From: Pomacea canaliculata
Taxonomy: Eukaryota > Mollusca > Gastropoda > Architaenioglossa > Ampullariidae
Assembly (NCBI RefSeq): GCF_003073045.1
Contig: NC_037594.1
Coordinates: 26,046,927-26,110,926 of the forward strand
DNA length: 64,000 nucleotides
Reading direction: 5' to 3'
This document shows, piece by piece, positions 1 to 15,500 of this stretch. Numbering within the stretch: position 1 is the first letter of the stretch; each line of letters starts with the position of its first letter. The notes beneath the pieces were generated by a model. That model did no database searches. It worked only from the letters and a program-made list of their open reading frames with translations, and was not told where the DNA came from. A program made the translations under genes and the position numbers.

Positions 1-566
1 TGAAAAATATCTTAAGGCCTGACACATCCCCCCAAATTTACCAAAAATTTTAATTTCATTCATCTTTCAAGCAATGGGTAGGACAAGACCAATAGAAGGT
101 TCCCACACTATGATTCCCGCTCTTTTCTAGACGAGACAAATGATCAGAAATGTTCTAAAATGGACGCGTAAACATGCTTTGCATATACCCAGTTAGAATT
201 TACTAACGCCAACCTTACTAACGCTCTTACACACATACAGTGACTTAACTAACATTTAACACTCTGTACATTGTTGAGGGGTATAGACAAACTTGTGTAG
301 TGTGTGAATATGTGTCAGTAGACTGCATGAATGTGTATCAGTAGATTGTATGCATATATCTGCATTCATGTGTGTGTGCACATGCCTTCAGGCACCTGTA
401 TACATGAGAAAGAGATTGTGTATTTATGAATGTGCCTGTGCATGAAGCTTTAGACATTTGTGAGCTGTCATGTATAATTTTGTATTTCTCATGCCATGTT
501 TCATGTCACATGCTAGTAACAGGCCTGAGTTACAGTGCCTTTTGTATTTGTATTGTGTCTTTGCAG
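1..566 (+). other. Intron (3' part) of the Munc13-like/DEP-like gene
   Basis: There is no supported coding sequence here. The stretch ends in a pyrimidine-rich tract and a ttgcag acceptor directly before the first recognisable exon, so it is read as the end of an intron whose 5' exon lies upstream of the window. It contains a weak TG-rich run near 300-400. Confidence 0.6.
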
Positions 567-3500
567 GTATATTTAAGCAGCAGTCTGTGAGAGAGCCCTT
601 TGTGTCACGCTTGGATGACAAGGTTGGTTAAAAAACATTGTCTTTCACAGATGTCAGTTTCTGCCAAATGGTTATGTGAAGTGTCTAGTGTGTTGGAGAA
701 GTGTCTAGGGCAGCACCCATGAAAAGAGAGCAGAGAGTCTTCAAAAATGATAGAAAATCTGGCCCACAAACACCTCCCTATATGTCAAGCTTTTGCAATC
801 AGCCACCAAACTACATCAGACAGCAGAGTTTGCTGCCTGCACAGAAGAGAGATTATAGGCTGCAGCCAGTCAAATGCGGAAGAAGAAAAAATAGGTATCG
901 GTGTGTTCAAGGCCCCAAAATTTAGTTTAGTTAGATATCTGTGGTTTTTTCCCATGAAAATGAAAGCACCATCATTTATTTTGAGGATATGTTTTTTTGT
1001 TTTAGGACCTGCGAGCCTTTAAACATGCCTACCTTTGTGCGGCATATCCAGTATTGGCAGCACCAGAGCCACCCCCTTGCTACACTCCCTCCCTCATTGA
1101 ACCTGTGACGGAGCTATCCATGGTTCAGCAAACAGCTGATGCCCCTGTTAGTCGAGACATGACACCTTACTCACTTCACGACAGTGGGCTGGAGGAATCT
1201 GATGACCTGGCAGTCATACCAGCAGAATCAATCTGTGCTCATCTTCAGCAGGCTTTTCATCTAACAGAGGAAAAGTTCCGTGATTATCGCAACCTCATCA
1301 ACAAAACTTATGTGAAGAAGTCAGCACAAAAGGTTAGAGAGCCGAGAGTTTCAGGTTTTGATTGAGAGTTTACAGTTTTATAGACACATTTGGGTGAAAA
1401 GTGTCTTGAAATCACTGCATTCATTACAAGATAATAATTCTCAGGATATGATCAGATATCCTACTTCTTTTTATAAGATATAAACTTCAAACATATGCAC
1501 ACAAATAACCCTTCTGTTTGTAAGACATGGCTGCAAAAAATCTGTATAGAAACAGAGAAGTCCAATCCTGGGTGTTATTTAGAAACGTCTATACATTATG
1601 CTATACATTATACAAGTTGCAGCCAATTCTAACATCATGTCCCAAAGTTTTACCTTTTTCAATGCTCAGGAGAGAATGCTGCTGTTGGAACACAAAATTG
1701 TATATATAGAAGAAAGGAGAGTTATTTTGTTCTTTTAAAACTGCATTTATGCTACACCATAGTTATTTGCAGAAACTTTAAGATATACCATGCATATTTG
1801 CAGTCTGATTTAGTGGTATGATTTTCCTTCACTTTATCTCTTTCCTTACCAATTTGCCAGCTCTTATCTCGCCCCTTTTAGGAAGAAGATTGTCATGCTG
1901 AGGTAAGTTATTCCCTCTCCCCTCAGGCTGTAAGAAAGGGAGTTAAATATTCAGAAACTTTTCACTGCTTGAAGATGTGTGTCTTCTGCTTTACTGTCAT
2001 TGTGTGCTTAATGAAAATACGCACAACTTTACTTGTGAGACAAGCAGTCAGCTGCACTTAGATACAGAGGTGAAGGATTTAAATTTTCTTCTTCATCTAG
2101 TGACATTTTTCTCATTGTGTGATAAACATTTTTCTCTTGAATGTACAGTATCATGGACACATATCATTCTAGAATTACTTCTGTAATTGATCAGCAGTAC
2201 TATAGATAATTCTTTATGCAATATAAATTACAGGTCATGTAAAAATATAGTTTATTTTAATCCATGCATCTTTTCAAAATTTGACGGTTTCTTCATTTTT
2301 ATTCCACTCGGTTTTGTTGTTTGTTATATACCATGCACCGTCAGCTTTGTAGATACAGTCAACAGCTAAGAAAGAGAACTTTTTCCCCCTTTAGTTGCTG
2401 TTTGTGGCTTTGAGAAATGAAAGTGTTTTACCATTTTGCTTTTGATTACATTTATTTTGGATTCTGTTCTTTTTTTTCTTTTTACATATTAGTAAAAGTT
2501 TTACTCCACATTTTGAAAATGCTTCTGTATGAAGTTGGATAACAGCTTTTTGATTTGGAACCAAGCCTTTTCGCATAACAATTTGTGGTGGTTGATTGGA
2601 AGTGTCTCATTATTTTGTACATCATGGGGTTTTTTTCCTGAAGCAGACAAACAACAATTTATCTCACTATCTTGTTTTCTATGAGTTTACTTGTTAAGTC
2701 TAAACATTTTCAGTCCATCTTTCTATTTTATTTTGATTTTATTAGCATTTTGGTTTGCTTTATAGGATATCTTTGTTTCCTGGATTTATTTTGTAGGTTA
2801 TATAAAACTAAGGGAGGGGGTGAGCTTATTTTTATATGCAGATATTGTAGGTGTGAGATGGGAATGTGCGTGCATTCAAGTTCACGAATATATGTCAGTG
2901 GAGAGCAGTTCATTTGGGTATGGAGCTGGGCTAGCAAGGGGTAGGTGTCGATCACTAAGGGCTAGAGTTAGGCAAAGGGAAGAAGAGGTGGCTGACCTTC
3001 AGTCAGAGGTAAAGGATGCTGTCAAGTCCAGTGTCCAGTTTTAAGCCACTTCAGGGAGCAGGTCAGAACCTTGGCAGTACACAGTAAAGTTACACTTATG
3101 TGTATATGCGTGTTTTCATGGACATCTTAATTATGCAGGAAATTTAAATTCCTCAGATTTCTGTATTTGTCTGTGTGCAGCTGCTAGCAGAAGAACTTGC
3201 TGGGCGTCTAGCAGTCCTAGAAAACAACTGTCACCCATTTTACAAGCCTCAAGAGTTCATGGTTGGTTCTTTTTAATTATTTATCTGTCAGACTGACCAC
3301 AAAACTATGCTAAATGCTGCTGACTTTGACAAGAGGTGTCACTTTTTTAATAGTTTTTTTTTTTTGTTTGTTTGGGTTTTCCTGCAATCATTCTCAGAAT
3401 CATATGATTTACAAGCAGAACCAGTCTTTATTTGAACTCTAGCATGATATTATTATTTACTTGCAGACACCAAGTGGGTACAAACTCTGGCGTAAGATGG

Positions 3501-6500
3501 AAGAGGATCATATTATTGAGCTCCTGGGAAAGTTCTGGCAGCACTCTCTTCCCTTCCCTCGCAAGGCGCAGGATCTTATTGCTGAGCTTCATAGTATCCA
3601 CGAAGACTACAGCATTGTGCTGGGCAAGCTGATGGCGTGAGTTTGGGAAGAAAGTTCACTGTTGTCTTTGCAGCAATGTGTACATGGTTTTACAAGAATC
3701 TGAATCTATATATACCACTCATTAGAACACGTAAATTAGCAATGTTTAACTTGGGTATCCATCAGTGTAATGCCAACTTACTTCCACCACAATACTTTGT
3801 TTCTCAGTTATGAACACCAGTTCCATCGTCAGGCAGAAGAACATGGAGAAGATGGGCTGGTATTTCTGTCTTCTGCTTCTGTTCGTCTTCTCAGAGAATT
3901 TGGTCTCAGATATGGAGTGGTATGCTGAATATCTCAAGAGTTTTCCTGTTTCTGTTTTAGGGATTAGTTTGCAAGTTTAAAATTTAGAATGTGTATTTTT
4001 GAAGACACTGGTTTAAGTATTCAGGAAAAAAGATTTTTACTTTATACTTTTCGTGTCTTTTTTAAATTATAAAAACCTTTCCTTTTGCAAGAATATCTGA
4101 AATAGTTGTATTTAAACATATAGGACCAAACACTTAAAAGCCTCAGGCTTGATTTGGAGAATGAGAATATGTTAATCTGATGCCTTTCTCTTTGTGCCTC
4201 ACATTACCTTATTTGTTTACATCCTTAATCTATTTTGCTTTCTCATGCATATCTGCTTAAATTATACACACCATAAGTGCAAATGTACACACTAGCTCAC
4301 ACAAAGCATACATGATACATTTCATAATCTTGTTCTTGTGTTTTGAGCAGTTGGATATTTTTTGTGCTAAAGGCTAATTAGATCTCTATATATATTTTTT
4401 TGTCTTTCATCATAGGGAGAAATGTATCGGAGGATTTGTCACTTTGAAGTAGCTGTAAAAGATTTTTTGCCATCCCTGGGGTATCTGAGGCAGCTTCTGT
4501 CCTTGTTGAAGAGCATCACAGACATGTTTCCTGTGAACAGAAACAAACTGCTTATTGTCAAGAGGGAGGTCTGTCAGTCAACCCATAATCAGTGTTTCAG
4601 AATAATCCTTTCAGTTCCTTAGGATGTGGGCTCATTGTTTGTCAGCTTTTACTTATCAAATACCTTATAACAATAAAGGCTTCATTACTTTTAGATATTT
4701 TAGTCTTGTAAAGGGTAACATTTCGGTTTTATTTTGAAAGATTATGGCAACTTTTAACCTTTCAATCATTTGCTAGACACAAAGCAAGAATAGTAAACAA
4801 GAACTTGTTAGTTGTCATATACGTATATGTGTGTGCGTGTATATGTATGTATTTGAAGGCTAATTCCCTCCTCAATGAAAGATTGCCTGTGAGCACTATG
4901 TTAATATGTTTTTAGAAACTTTTAGACATTTTATGGACTATTTCAGCTTGAGATCTTACAGACCAGTCTAGTATTGCTCTCAGGACAAGTTACTAAATCC
5001 TTGGAGCAGATGAAAGGACTTTTTCCTGGCAACAAGCCCAGAGGAGGAGTAGGTCAGTTGTGGACAGACAAGAAAACCTAGGGTTATGCATTGCCATTCT
5101 GTTTTATCTTTATGCCATCTTCCTACGTCCACTCCTGATCATGTAATATACTCCAATATGGTCAGAGTATCAAGTTTTCTGTTATTGTTTTATTATTTAA
5201 GTTAAGTGTGCTGTATGAATAATGCTTTGTGGTTGAATGAAAGCTTGATTTTGTTGTCTTTTTGTGATTATGTGTTAAATGCCTGTTTCTGAAGGAGAGA
5301 TCTTTACAGCTTGCTTGTGTGAAAAATCTCACTAGCTGTAAGGTTTATTTATTATGTAATGTCACCAGCTCTAAGGTCAGGTGTATTTATAATCAACTAT
5401 TATTTTTTCAGAATTGTTGATCACACTTCTGCAAAAGGTCATGGAGACCAGAGCATACCTGACTGCTTCCCGTTCTGATCCACCACTTCTCCGAATCATC
5501 TTGCGAGACATTGCACAGGTGTGAAGAGTGCTCTTTTCAGCATGGCTGCTTCCTGCTTCTCCTGCTTTTCTTTTTATTACCTGCTTTCTTTCTGTTTACA
5601 TTCTTGCCTCCCCACCCTCCATCTCCTTTTCAAAACTATTTTTAGAAATATTTAAAAGTAGCACATGTAATAATAGTATAGCTTGTTTCGGCTTACCTTT
5701 TACCATATGTACATTCTTATACACTTCACCTTTTGATGTTTTTTATTTTTGCTTAAAGGTTTCATTCTTCCAAATATATGAGAAGTGCAAGACTTTGCTA
5801 AGGACAGAAATTAAGCAGACAAGGGATGTGATCATCTCTCCACGATTGGTCAGTGAGATTTATATTCCATGTACCCTTCCTTCTTGTCACGCCCATTACC
5901 TTGAGCTGGTGTTGTTATGGCCAAGATAAACATGAGAACACATAACTGTTGTCAAAATGTTTATTGCTGCAGGCTACTTAAAGTGTAATATCACACAAAT
6001 GAGAACATAACATTTATATGCTATTACAACCATGCCTGTCAAAATGTATTTTTAATGCAGCTGAATGCTTTGATGATGGAAGTAAGAAGTGAAGTGCAAG
6101 ACTACAAAACAAACTACGAATCTGTCTTCATCCAGTAAGTGTAAACAAGCATGTGTGACAAAGAAAATAACTGTCATGTCAGTAACTGTGCAGCAAATAA
6201 ACTACATGGATTATTTATCATCTGGGAAATAATGCTAGTTAATATATTTTAAGGAAGATTTTTGTAAAAATGTCATATCATTGGCTTTTTATACATTCGG
6301 TGAATGTCTTTTTTTTTTTTTGTTGGCAGTATAATGAGTTTCTAAAGGTATGTTGTTGTCAATGGGAGATAATAGGGGCAAATATGCCATCATTAGACTG
6401 GTAAAGCAAGTAGAACTGTTTCTATATGTTGGAACCGATATGTGCAGGTACTTCGACCTCACTGCACTAGCAGCCAGGGCCTTTTACTCCATGCTCATGC

Positions 6501-9500
6501 GTGATGTTGGGAGTTTATGCCAGCTGGAGACCCTGGTAAATAATGTCTATGTCTAGCGTTGAAGTTGTACTGCAGTTATAGCATGGCAGTCTATAATATC
6601 AATGTTTCCTAAACAGTGATTTAACTACAGTTTTGTCATACATATGGGTAAATTATTAAATAGGTAGTTATAATAACAGAAGGACAATTTTTTTAACAGA
6701 GAGATGCAGCTATTGACCTGCGAATGTTGGCACTTGTTTATCGATTAAACCAACTGGACAACGACTGGTGTGCATACATTTTACCTCAGTGAGTGCTGCT
6801 GAGTGCAAGTAACCATTTAGAGTCCCTTGACAGATATTAAATAATAGTCACTCTTAAAATTAAGGTCTGGCATGAATTTTTAAAGGAAACTGAAGTAGCA
6901 TACATGCGGTAAGAGATAATAAGAACCACTTATAAGAAAGGCAAAATATCTTTAAACAATTCTAAAGATTATTTATGCTTATTTTAAATTTGTGTTGTGT
7001 GCTTTTTCATTTATTTATGTCTACCCAGCTGTTTTATATTTGCTGACCCTCCAAGTCATACTGTTTCTTACACTTGCCTGACGGAACTGTTTCATGCATG
7101 TGTTTGTGTGTGTGCATGCATGGTGCACAGAGACCAGCAATGGCGGCAGATGTTTCAGCCACACCTAGATCAGTGGGGTCATGTACTCCAGCTGCATATG
7201 CAGGACCTGATCTTGGAAACCATTGGTGGTGATGCTGTGAGTTCTTCTTAATAAATATTTCTCCATCACAAACCTCATCCACAACCCAAAAGCTTTGCCT
7301 GTTATTTCTCTCCATAAGCTCTGGTCCCCACAAAACAAGATCTCAATATTTATGTTTTTTAGGCTTTTTCAACAAGCATCATAACAATCTTAATATTTAT
7401 CTTTTTAGATGTTTCTTAAAGCATCATAACAAACTTCAGTAGTTGTCTCTTTTAGACATTTATTAAAGCATCATAACCATCTGTATGGTGTCCTGAATAT
7501 TTGCATAACATGATCTGCTTTAAACAAAGACACTTATAATAAACCCTCCTGCTGTTTGATTTGTTGCTGTCTTTATTCAGCACTGTGTCATCATGAAAAT
7601 TACATATTTTTAATACCCAAAATATTAATGAACAGCAGTATCGGCATTGTCCTTTACTACCATTATATTACTAGGCACTACCAGCATCATGTTTGTCATT
7701 GTCACTTAAACCTTTGTATTGATTCTTTGGGGTACAGCAGATAAATCCCTAAAAAGCTTTATCAAAACTCTTAAAGACCTTCAAAAGGCTCATGAAAAAC
7801 TTGGATTTTACATACCATTATTTATACAATAATGTAAGAATAGTAACTGTAACTGCATGCATGTCAGTAGGAACGCTGATGTAATTTAAAGTGTAAGAAT
7901 AGTGTAATTGTATACATATCTCAGTTATAATAATGTAATCATAGCACTGTCTAAACATTATATAGATGTCAGTAACATTCTGATGTAACTTAAAATGTAA
8001 AAATAGTGTAACTGTATATAGTTGATAATAATTTAATAATAGCACTGTATTAACTGTATATATGTCAGTAGCAACTCTAATAGCTCCTTCCTTGTGGTCA
8101 TAGTCCTAAGAATGAGATGCGTTAAGTAGTGATTAGCATGCGTGTTTATGACCTGGGGAAGCTGATAACTTTGTTGACAGTTTGAGATGCAGACGGTGCA
8201 GATAGTAAACTCTGGGAGCTTTTCCTCCAGTCCATCTGTTGGACTGCGGTCTCTCTCATTCTCATTAACTCCATCTGTGAACAGTGCCTTCAACAGCGTT
8301 GTCTCCACACCACGAGAGGTCAGTGATGTGGGTAAGGGATTATCAGGGTAGTGTAGCCAGTGTGATGAAGGGGTGGTGTTTGGAGATTACTTATCAGGAG
8401 AGCACCAAAGGGAAAACACACAAACAAAAATTGCTGTGGTCAAATGGATGGGAAAATTGTTAACTGTTTATAAGATCTGGAGTGCTGGCATGTATGCAGA
8501 ATCCGTTTGAATATTACAGCTGTGAAGGAAGCTGGGGGGAAGGGTTATGAAGACTGTGAAATGTTATTAGCTTATGTATAAGCTTGTTTTGTCAAGCAAT
8601 AGCTTTGCTTATGATGCTTTTCTTCTCAGGGGTCATCTGTTGGCAGCAGACTGATGCAACAGAGGAGGAGCACGGATATGTTGAGCATGGAGGATATCGA
8701 TGGAAACAACAGTGAACAAGAAGTCATCTCAAAGCCATTTGACACCCACTCTCTCACAGAACACACCAGCTCAAATAATGACTTCCTGAGATTTGCTGAT
8801 ATCCGTCGAACTTGCGCATCTGTTCCTGTCACAGTTGATCACCCAGCAATTGTTCGTGCTATTTCTGGTGTCAGAAAGTACATCCAAAAAGGACCAATGG
8901 TATCCTTGCATGAAGCAGAATCTATGGAAGACCTCCGTACTCTGTCTTCTGCCAGAATCATCAGATATAAACAATCAGGATCTGAGATAAACAGGGCCGA
9001 GAACAGAACAGGGAAGTCTGACATAGAGGACTCCTCTTTCATGAAAGGAGAAGCAAGAGATTCCAGTGGTGGGAATTCTAGTAGAGATTCTGCTGAAGAC
9101 CATGGCAATTCTTCTGATAGCTCAGATAATGAGTTCTTATTCCCTCCTATCCAGGATGTGACTAGTCTGGACATAGCAGAATCTTTGAAGGAGACCTCTC
9201 AGATTGAGGATCAGCTTGACAATGAGCAGCACTCAGCCTTTAAAGCTTTACCATGTGGCCCAAAACAATGGAATGAAAAATCAAAGTGGTTAAATGCCAG
9301 ACAAGAGCACAATGGGAATGAAGAGGCAGACAAAAAGCCATCATTAAAGGCTGGCATGCCCTTGTCAGATCGAGAGCAACAATCAACTCAGTCAGTTGTG
9401 TCATTTCCATTCCCATCAAGCCAGGAATCTATTATACCTGTGTCAGGGTCTCTCATCGATTTGATTGTTCTCCTGCACCGCAGTCTTTCTTTTGGTCAGA

Positions 9501-12500
9501 AGCTGTGCCACACTGTCTACCCAACACATGTTAGGAGCTTGTCCCAGGCAACCCACGACATGGCTAACAACACTGTTGTGCTACACAACACTTTAAGAAC
9601 ATACAAAGTCAACGCATATATGAATGTAATTGAGGTAGGTGCAAACCTGTTGCGTGTACCATGTCTAGCATTGTGTTGATACAAAAATCATCACATCATG
9701 AATGAATTATTGCTTATTGTATCTCAGCTGTCAGTAATATTTCCATTAACTACTTTATGCTATCTACAGCAACTTATTCAGCAAGCAGCACATTACTTTC
9801 TTCACCTGGCATCTTTTAGTCATATGTTGTGACTTGTACCAACATTTGAATATCTTTTGTGCATCATAAAATGTCTTTTCTCCACCTGAATAATCAAGTG
9901 CACATATGTGACCTGACAATTTCTAGAGCCTAGACATTTGACCCCCATCCATAGCTGAGGTGATGTAGGAGGAATTATTGGAATTATGCTGATCTAGCCT
10001 ATAAACTTACTTTTGTGAATTGATATTTTTTCCTGAAAGGGGTTCTGCAGGGGACTGAGTACCTATGCTGACAACATGCTGTGTATGGACTTGTGTGCAG
10101 TACCTGGAAACATTGCCATACGTGTCATCGGATCTAAAGTAACCTTGGCTTCTTTGCAGTCCTACAGTTTACTTGTTAAAAAAAAAAAGACAGACATGTT
10201 TGGGTGCATTAGCTCAGTGAGACCTGTAAAGGCATTTTTAGGAATTTTTTGGGCGGTAGGGTGGGGTAGAGGGGTATCTTTTTAATGTCAAGAAACTACT
10301 GTGTTAAAAAGGTAGGGATATCTGTAAAAGACTTTATGACACATTTTCTCTCTTTGAGATTTGCCAAATGACATCACCATAGGAGATAAAAGGCTACATT
10401 TGCTTTCAAACCATTGAAAGTTGACTGTAAGCATGTGGCAGGTCAGGTGAGCAAAAGTCCTCAGGCACCTATAAAGGCCAAAGCAAAGTCAATACATCAG
10501 TTGTTGACAGCGCCACAGCTGGAATATTCATTGTGGGTCCTTTTGAAAACATAATAAATTCTTGAGAAAAGAGTGCAATATTGAGAACAAACAAAATCAC
10601 CAGCTAGTTAAAAGTCTCTTCCTCCTGTCCTTTAAGTGACAAGTCTGTCAAAGATGGGCAACACTAGTCTATGCATTTACAATGCAAAGCACTTAGTGAC
10701 TTGTGGGCTAGAACACAAGGACTGAGTACAGAGGACAGATAGGCCAGGGGTGCAGCATCGAGAACGGTGTAGCAAAGAATGTGGCATTAAAAAATACTGG
10801 TGATTGGCAGTCTCATGGCTGTGGAGTCAACGTCCAATGGCTATAGAAGAAAAATCGTCTTTTACTTCCTATAGTCATGTCATCTGGTAAGGTCAGAAAA
10901 GATTTTTTTTTTTTTTTGGTATGTAACTTTTTCATCTGCAAAATGTTTACTAATATTGTACTGAATGTAGTTCATAATCTGTTGACTATTTGGAAGTATT
11001 CATATGTCTTAACATTTTCAATTATTTAATTGCTTTATCATTCACAGTCATCAGTTTTTGTTTTCAAAAAACAGCTTGTTACCCATGTTGTGAGGCAGCA
11101 GCAAGCTGGTCACATCTGGGGATGCCGACACCAGCTGGATGGCTTGACTTCGTGCTCTGGCTTTCACAATCGCCAAGCATTATATCTTTGTGATCGTTAT
11201 GAACCCATCTCACAACAGGTTAATAATCAGCTTCTCAAGATCAATACTATATGGCATCATGTTTGACAGTAATGCTAACAGTTGACAAGAGAGGGACTGT
11301 GTGGGTTTATGTTTGGGGAGTTGTGTGCTTTGGAATCTATAACCTGCTCACACTGTTTGCGTTATGCCTTTGTCACAGTGTGTGAGTGACCATTGTTGCA
11401 TTTGTAGAACAGGCCTCACAAATCTATTTTCCAAGTTAAATATAATCATTTTACTCTTTTTATTGATAAGAATTTCGTTTGGTTGCTTTGGAATGCTGTG
11501 TCACTAGTTATAGCAGTTTCACAGTGTCAGTCTTTAAAAATATTAGATAAGGGGAGGGGTGGCAGTAAGGCAGGAAAAAATGATGGATTAGAGAATCAAT
11601 AGAAACTGAACTCTAAAATATTGGCCATTTATAGACTTACTGCCCTGTCAAATCATGAACATGTTATCAGAAACTGTATTTCACAGCCTACAACTATATC
11701 AGGCTGCAGCAAGGGCACATTTCTATAACTCTGTTATCAGAAACACTTATGACATTGAGGTAATTTAGTTTTTCCTCCTTAGATGTGTGCACGGATAAAC
11801 AATGTCGCAGCCTGCATGCATATCCTTAGCTGGTGTGACAAGCATTCCCAGACAGGCTTTAACGATGGCAAGTAACACATTATAATGATTTGTTTGCTGA
11901 TAGCAAGTAGCACATCTTAATGATTTGTTTTTAAGACCAGAATCATTAGAGGCCCTGCGTATGCTAGTGAGTAATCCACATTGGCATAGCTACTATTGCT
12001 TCGTGCATATTTCATTATCTGTTTCAAGACAAAACTTTCTGAGGACATTACTTTTGGCATATGAATTAAAGTAAAATCTATTAAAATATTTGTAAAATAA
12101 TGAATGTTGAGGTTTCCTTTGATGTAATCTCACTATTAAACTAATTTTAAGCACTCACAAACACAGTGCATGCGTATATGCATTGGAATGTAAGACTAGA
12201 GAAAAGAAAGAGATTAGGTGATGACAAATGGATAAAATGAAGGAGGAATTGAAAAAGAAATTGTTTAAATTGATTTTATCTATTGTTTAGTCATCATTTT
12301 GACTGTTGGTAGATCTGGAAGTAGGTGAAACCTCAGGTTCCATACTCAGTGATCTTGCATCGTCAGGGAGTACCACTCAAGATCCATCACCTGTCAACTA
12401 CACCTCTCGCGGTCAGCTACTTTACCTGGCTGACACTCACCTCAAATCCATCTGGACAGCTCTCTGCCGACTGTTGGCTTTTCGGGTACGTTTCTGTTGT

Positions 12501-15500
12501 GTGGCTTATAGATAGAAATTATAAATATTAGTACCAGGAGAAAATAATGTAGCTCTCACTCTCTCTCTCTTTCTCATACTCTATCCTTCTCCCTTTTTCT
12601 TTAAACGACATTGATGCGTCAGGTGGCCTGCAGACATTTGCACACCGTGGAAAGTTATTTTCCCACTGTGGCCATTTATCATGGAAATTAAATGTTCAGG
12701 CAAGGTGGAAGTTTGGGACAGGCTGTGTGGGAATTTGGGAGAAGAAAATATTGTTTTAATTTAATAACACTTGGTTTGCAAATGAAATATATTTTATGCC
12801 AGGTTTGTAGATTCCAGTATCATTTTTATTTTCCATCAGATGAATTTATTTCTTCGGGATGGCATGTCCTTGCTGCTAAGCTCAAAACCAAAACATGTTT
12901 CCATGAAATCGTGTTTGACGCCAGTAACTAACTTTCTGAAAGACCATCTGAATTCCTTGTCTTCATGGCTGTACCATCAGAGTTTTCAGCGTGTGATAGA
13001 ATTTCTTTGGATCTATATTGTACAGGTATTCTTTAAATTTATACTTTAAAATGTTTGCTTCTACTGTTGTGAAGGAAAAAAACAAGTTTGATTGTCAACT
13101 TTAAGCTCAGTTTATTGTTCAAGTCTTCTTTGCAAGAAACCCCCAAAATGTGAAAATTAAACTGTTGTTGTATCACAAGAAAAAATAACTCTGGCATCAA
13201 AGCAATGATAAAGCATTAGTCAGAGACTTCAGTTGTACTTCAGCTTCTTTACATGACTCTGCAATATGGAATGGTACTCTCTCTTAAAGAAAAAAGTATT
13301 TTGAGTTTATTGTACAGTCGGACCTCGATAAGTCGACCTTCCCCAAGTCGAAAACCTCCCTATATCGAATTAATTGTTAGTTCCTGGCCTAATACCTGTG
13401 CCTATTACGCCATTTTCCCTAACTCGAAAAATCCATGTCAAATTTTTTTCAGGTCCTTTTGAGTTTGACTTATAGAGGTCCGACTGTATTTACATGTGTG
13501 TGGGTGGGTGAGTTCATTTTATGTTTATGTGAACATATGCATGTGCAGGACATAGAGGATGAGGCGAGGAAGCTGCCACTGAACAAGACAGAGAATATCA
13601 CTGCACACAGTCTACTACAGGCCCTCACAGTTAGTGACTTTTTACTGTTTTCTCTCATTTTGTCTTCTTTTTTTTTGTGGGGTGGGGTGTTTTTCTTTTC
13701 TTTCACACCTTTACTACCACTTCTCTCATTTAGTTCTAATTAAAAATACTTTTCAGTGATGAACTTATTTTTTTATAATGTTTCTTGGGCCATACCTTTA
13801 TCTACTTATGTGATGCTGTTGCTGCAAATATGTCATTAACTGCTGACAAAGGTCACGGGGTCATTTGTTCTTTCTTTCAGCATCTGATGAGGTTAATGAA
13901 CAACCATGGAAAGGGTATTACAAAGCAGCAGCTTCTTTCACAAGCTGTAAGTCATCACATTTAAGCACTTGCTGTGCTGGCTAGTAGGGTGTATCTGTGT
14001 GTGTTTTGTATGTGCATGTGGTGTATTTACACATCTATCTCCATGGACTGGGTCACAAATCGTCCCTTAACCAGTGGACTATTTATCTCATATAGCTGTA
14101 CCAGTTTCTGTACCTATGGATGTTGCTGTTATTGTCAACACGTTTATCCATGCATCTTTGTGGATTTTTGTTTGGTTTGCAGGAGAGCGTGATGATGAGA
14201 CTTCAGCTCTACACGCTGTCTACACTGCATCTTATTGCTCTGCACCATTGCTTGAGCGACATGGTAAAGCATGCACCTTGCCTCAGCAGTCATGTACACA
14301 TATTGCGCAGTCCTTTCAGTCATGGTTCTAGAGGCATGACATTTAGTGATATTTGAAGAGCATCGCTATAGATACCTGTTATGTTCTAGTGTTCCAGCGT
14401 ATACAGAAAGTCAAAATCAGTAGCTGATGATATGTTTTATTCCGTATGCTGTGTAATGTCAGACTACTGTTTTAATGCTTCGCAACCAATTTATTCTGTG
14501 AAGCTTACTTCAGACCCTGATCTACATCTGGAAGCCAGCCCTACTGAGCACATACCCCTTCAGGCCATTCACAAACTACATCAGGAACTTCAGTCCCTTT
14601 CCAAGTGCTTCAGTGGTGCTCAGCTGACCCACTGGATCTTACGGCATTCTGACCTGTTCTTGACAGAGGAGGAACTTTTTCTTTGTGAAGGGGAAGTGGA
14701 GATGACTGTGCAGAAGGCACTGATCATTGCCCAGCAAATGCTTGACCAACACATCATTCTTGACATCGACACAGACAATTTTAGTAAGTATACAAGTTAT
14801 AACGTATGGAAATGGGATAACATGGTGGTTAGTGCAATGTCTTCCAGACCCAAAGGTGCACGCAGCACCTGGTTTTGATATCAGTCTGATGCAGCTTACT
14901 TCTGCTGGCCTCAAGATGTGAGGTCTCGACCATCCCACACCTTTTACCATTATGTCAGGTCAGGCAGCATGTTTTAATGCAGTTGACACTGTGACTGCTG
15001 GCCAAAGATACATTTGAATCAAGTGGCCCTAGTGATTTGGGAGGAACTTAACATCTCTCAACATTTTTCATTAGCAGTGGAAAAACTAAAATGGATCCTT
15101 TTCATTGCTTTGTTGACATAAAATGATTTTTAAACTTATTTCATTCATTTGTCATTCATTCCCTCCTTGACTAAAACTGGTTGTTGTGGGGAGCATATAG
15201 ATATACCCGGCAGCTGACAAGGCCTGCCACCTAAGCTGGTCTTGTATGATAGTGAGCAGGTTCTGCACAGGACAACCAGTCCACTCCTTCATGTTCATAA
15301 GCAAGTTCTTAACGTACCTTGAAGGACCGTCTTCGACAAAGTGTCATACCAGATCACATGGTCAGGCTAGACCAGCTTAAGCTGCTTTACTAGTTTCTTA
15401 CAAGTGTGTCAACTGTGCTTCGTACAAAGTCATTGGTTTTGCATTTTCTGTATAAGATCTGGAGCACCCTTCTCAGGCACTTGTTCTCAGATGCCTAGGT

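Noticed and set aside
5528..5929. 133-aa open frame on the plus strand
   Set aside because: It is an intron read-through plus the true exon 5759-5848 of the Munc13-like gene; the first part is intronic.
8033..8308. 91-aa minus-strand open frame in an intron
   Set aside because: It overlaps the AT-rich tandem repeat at one end and has no recognisable domain; probably chance or old repeat debris.
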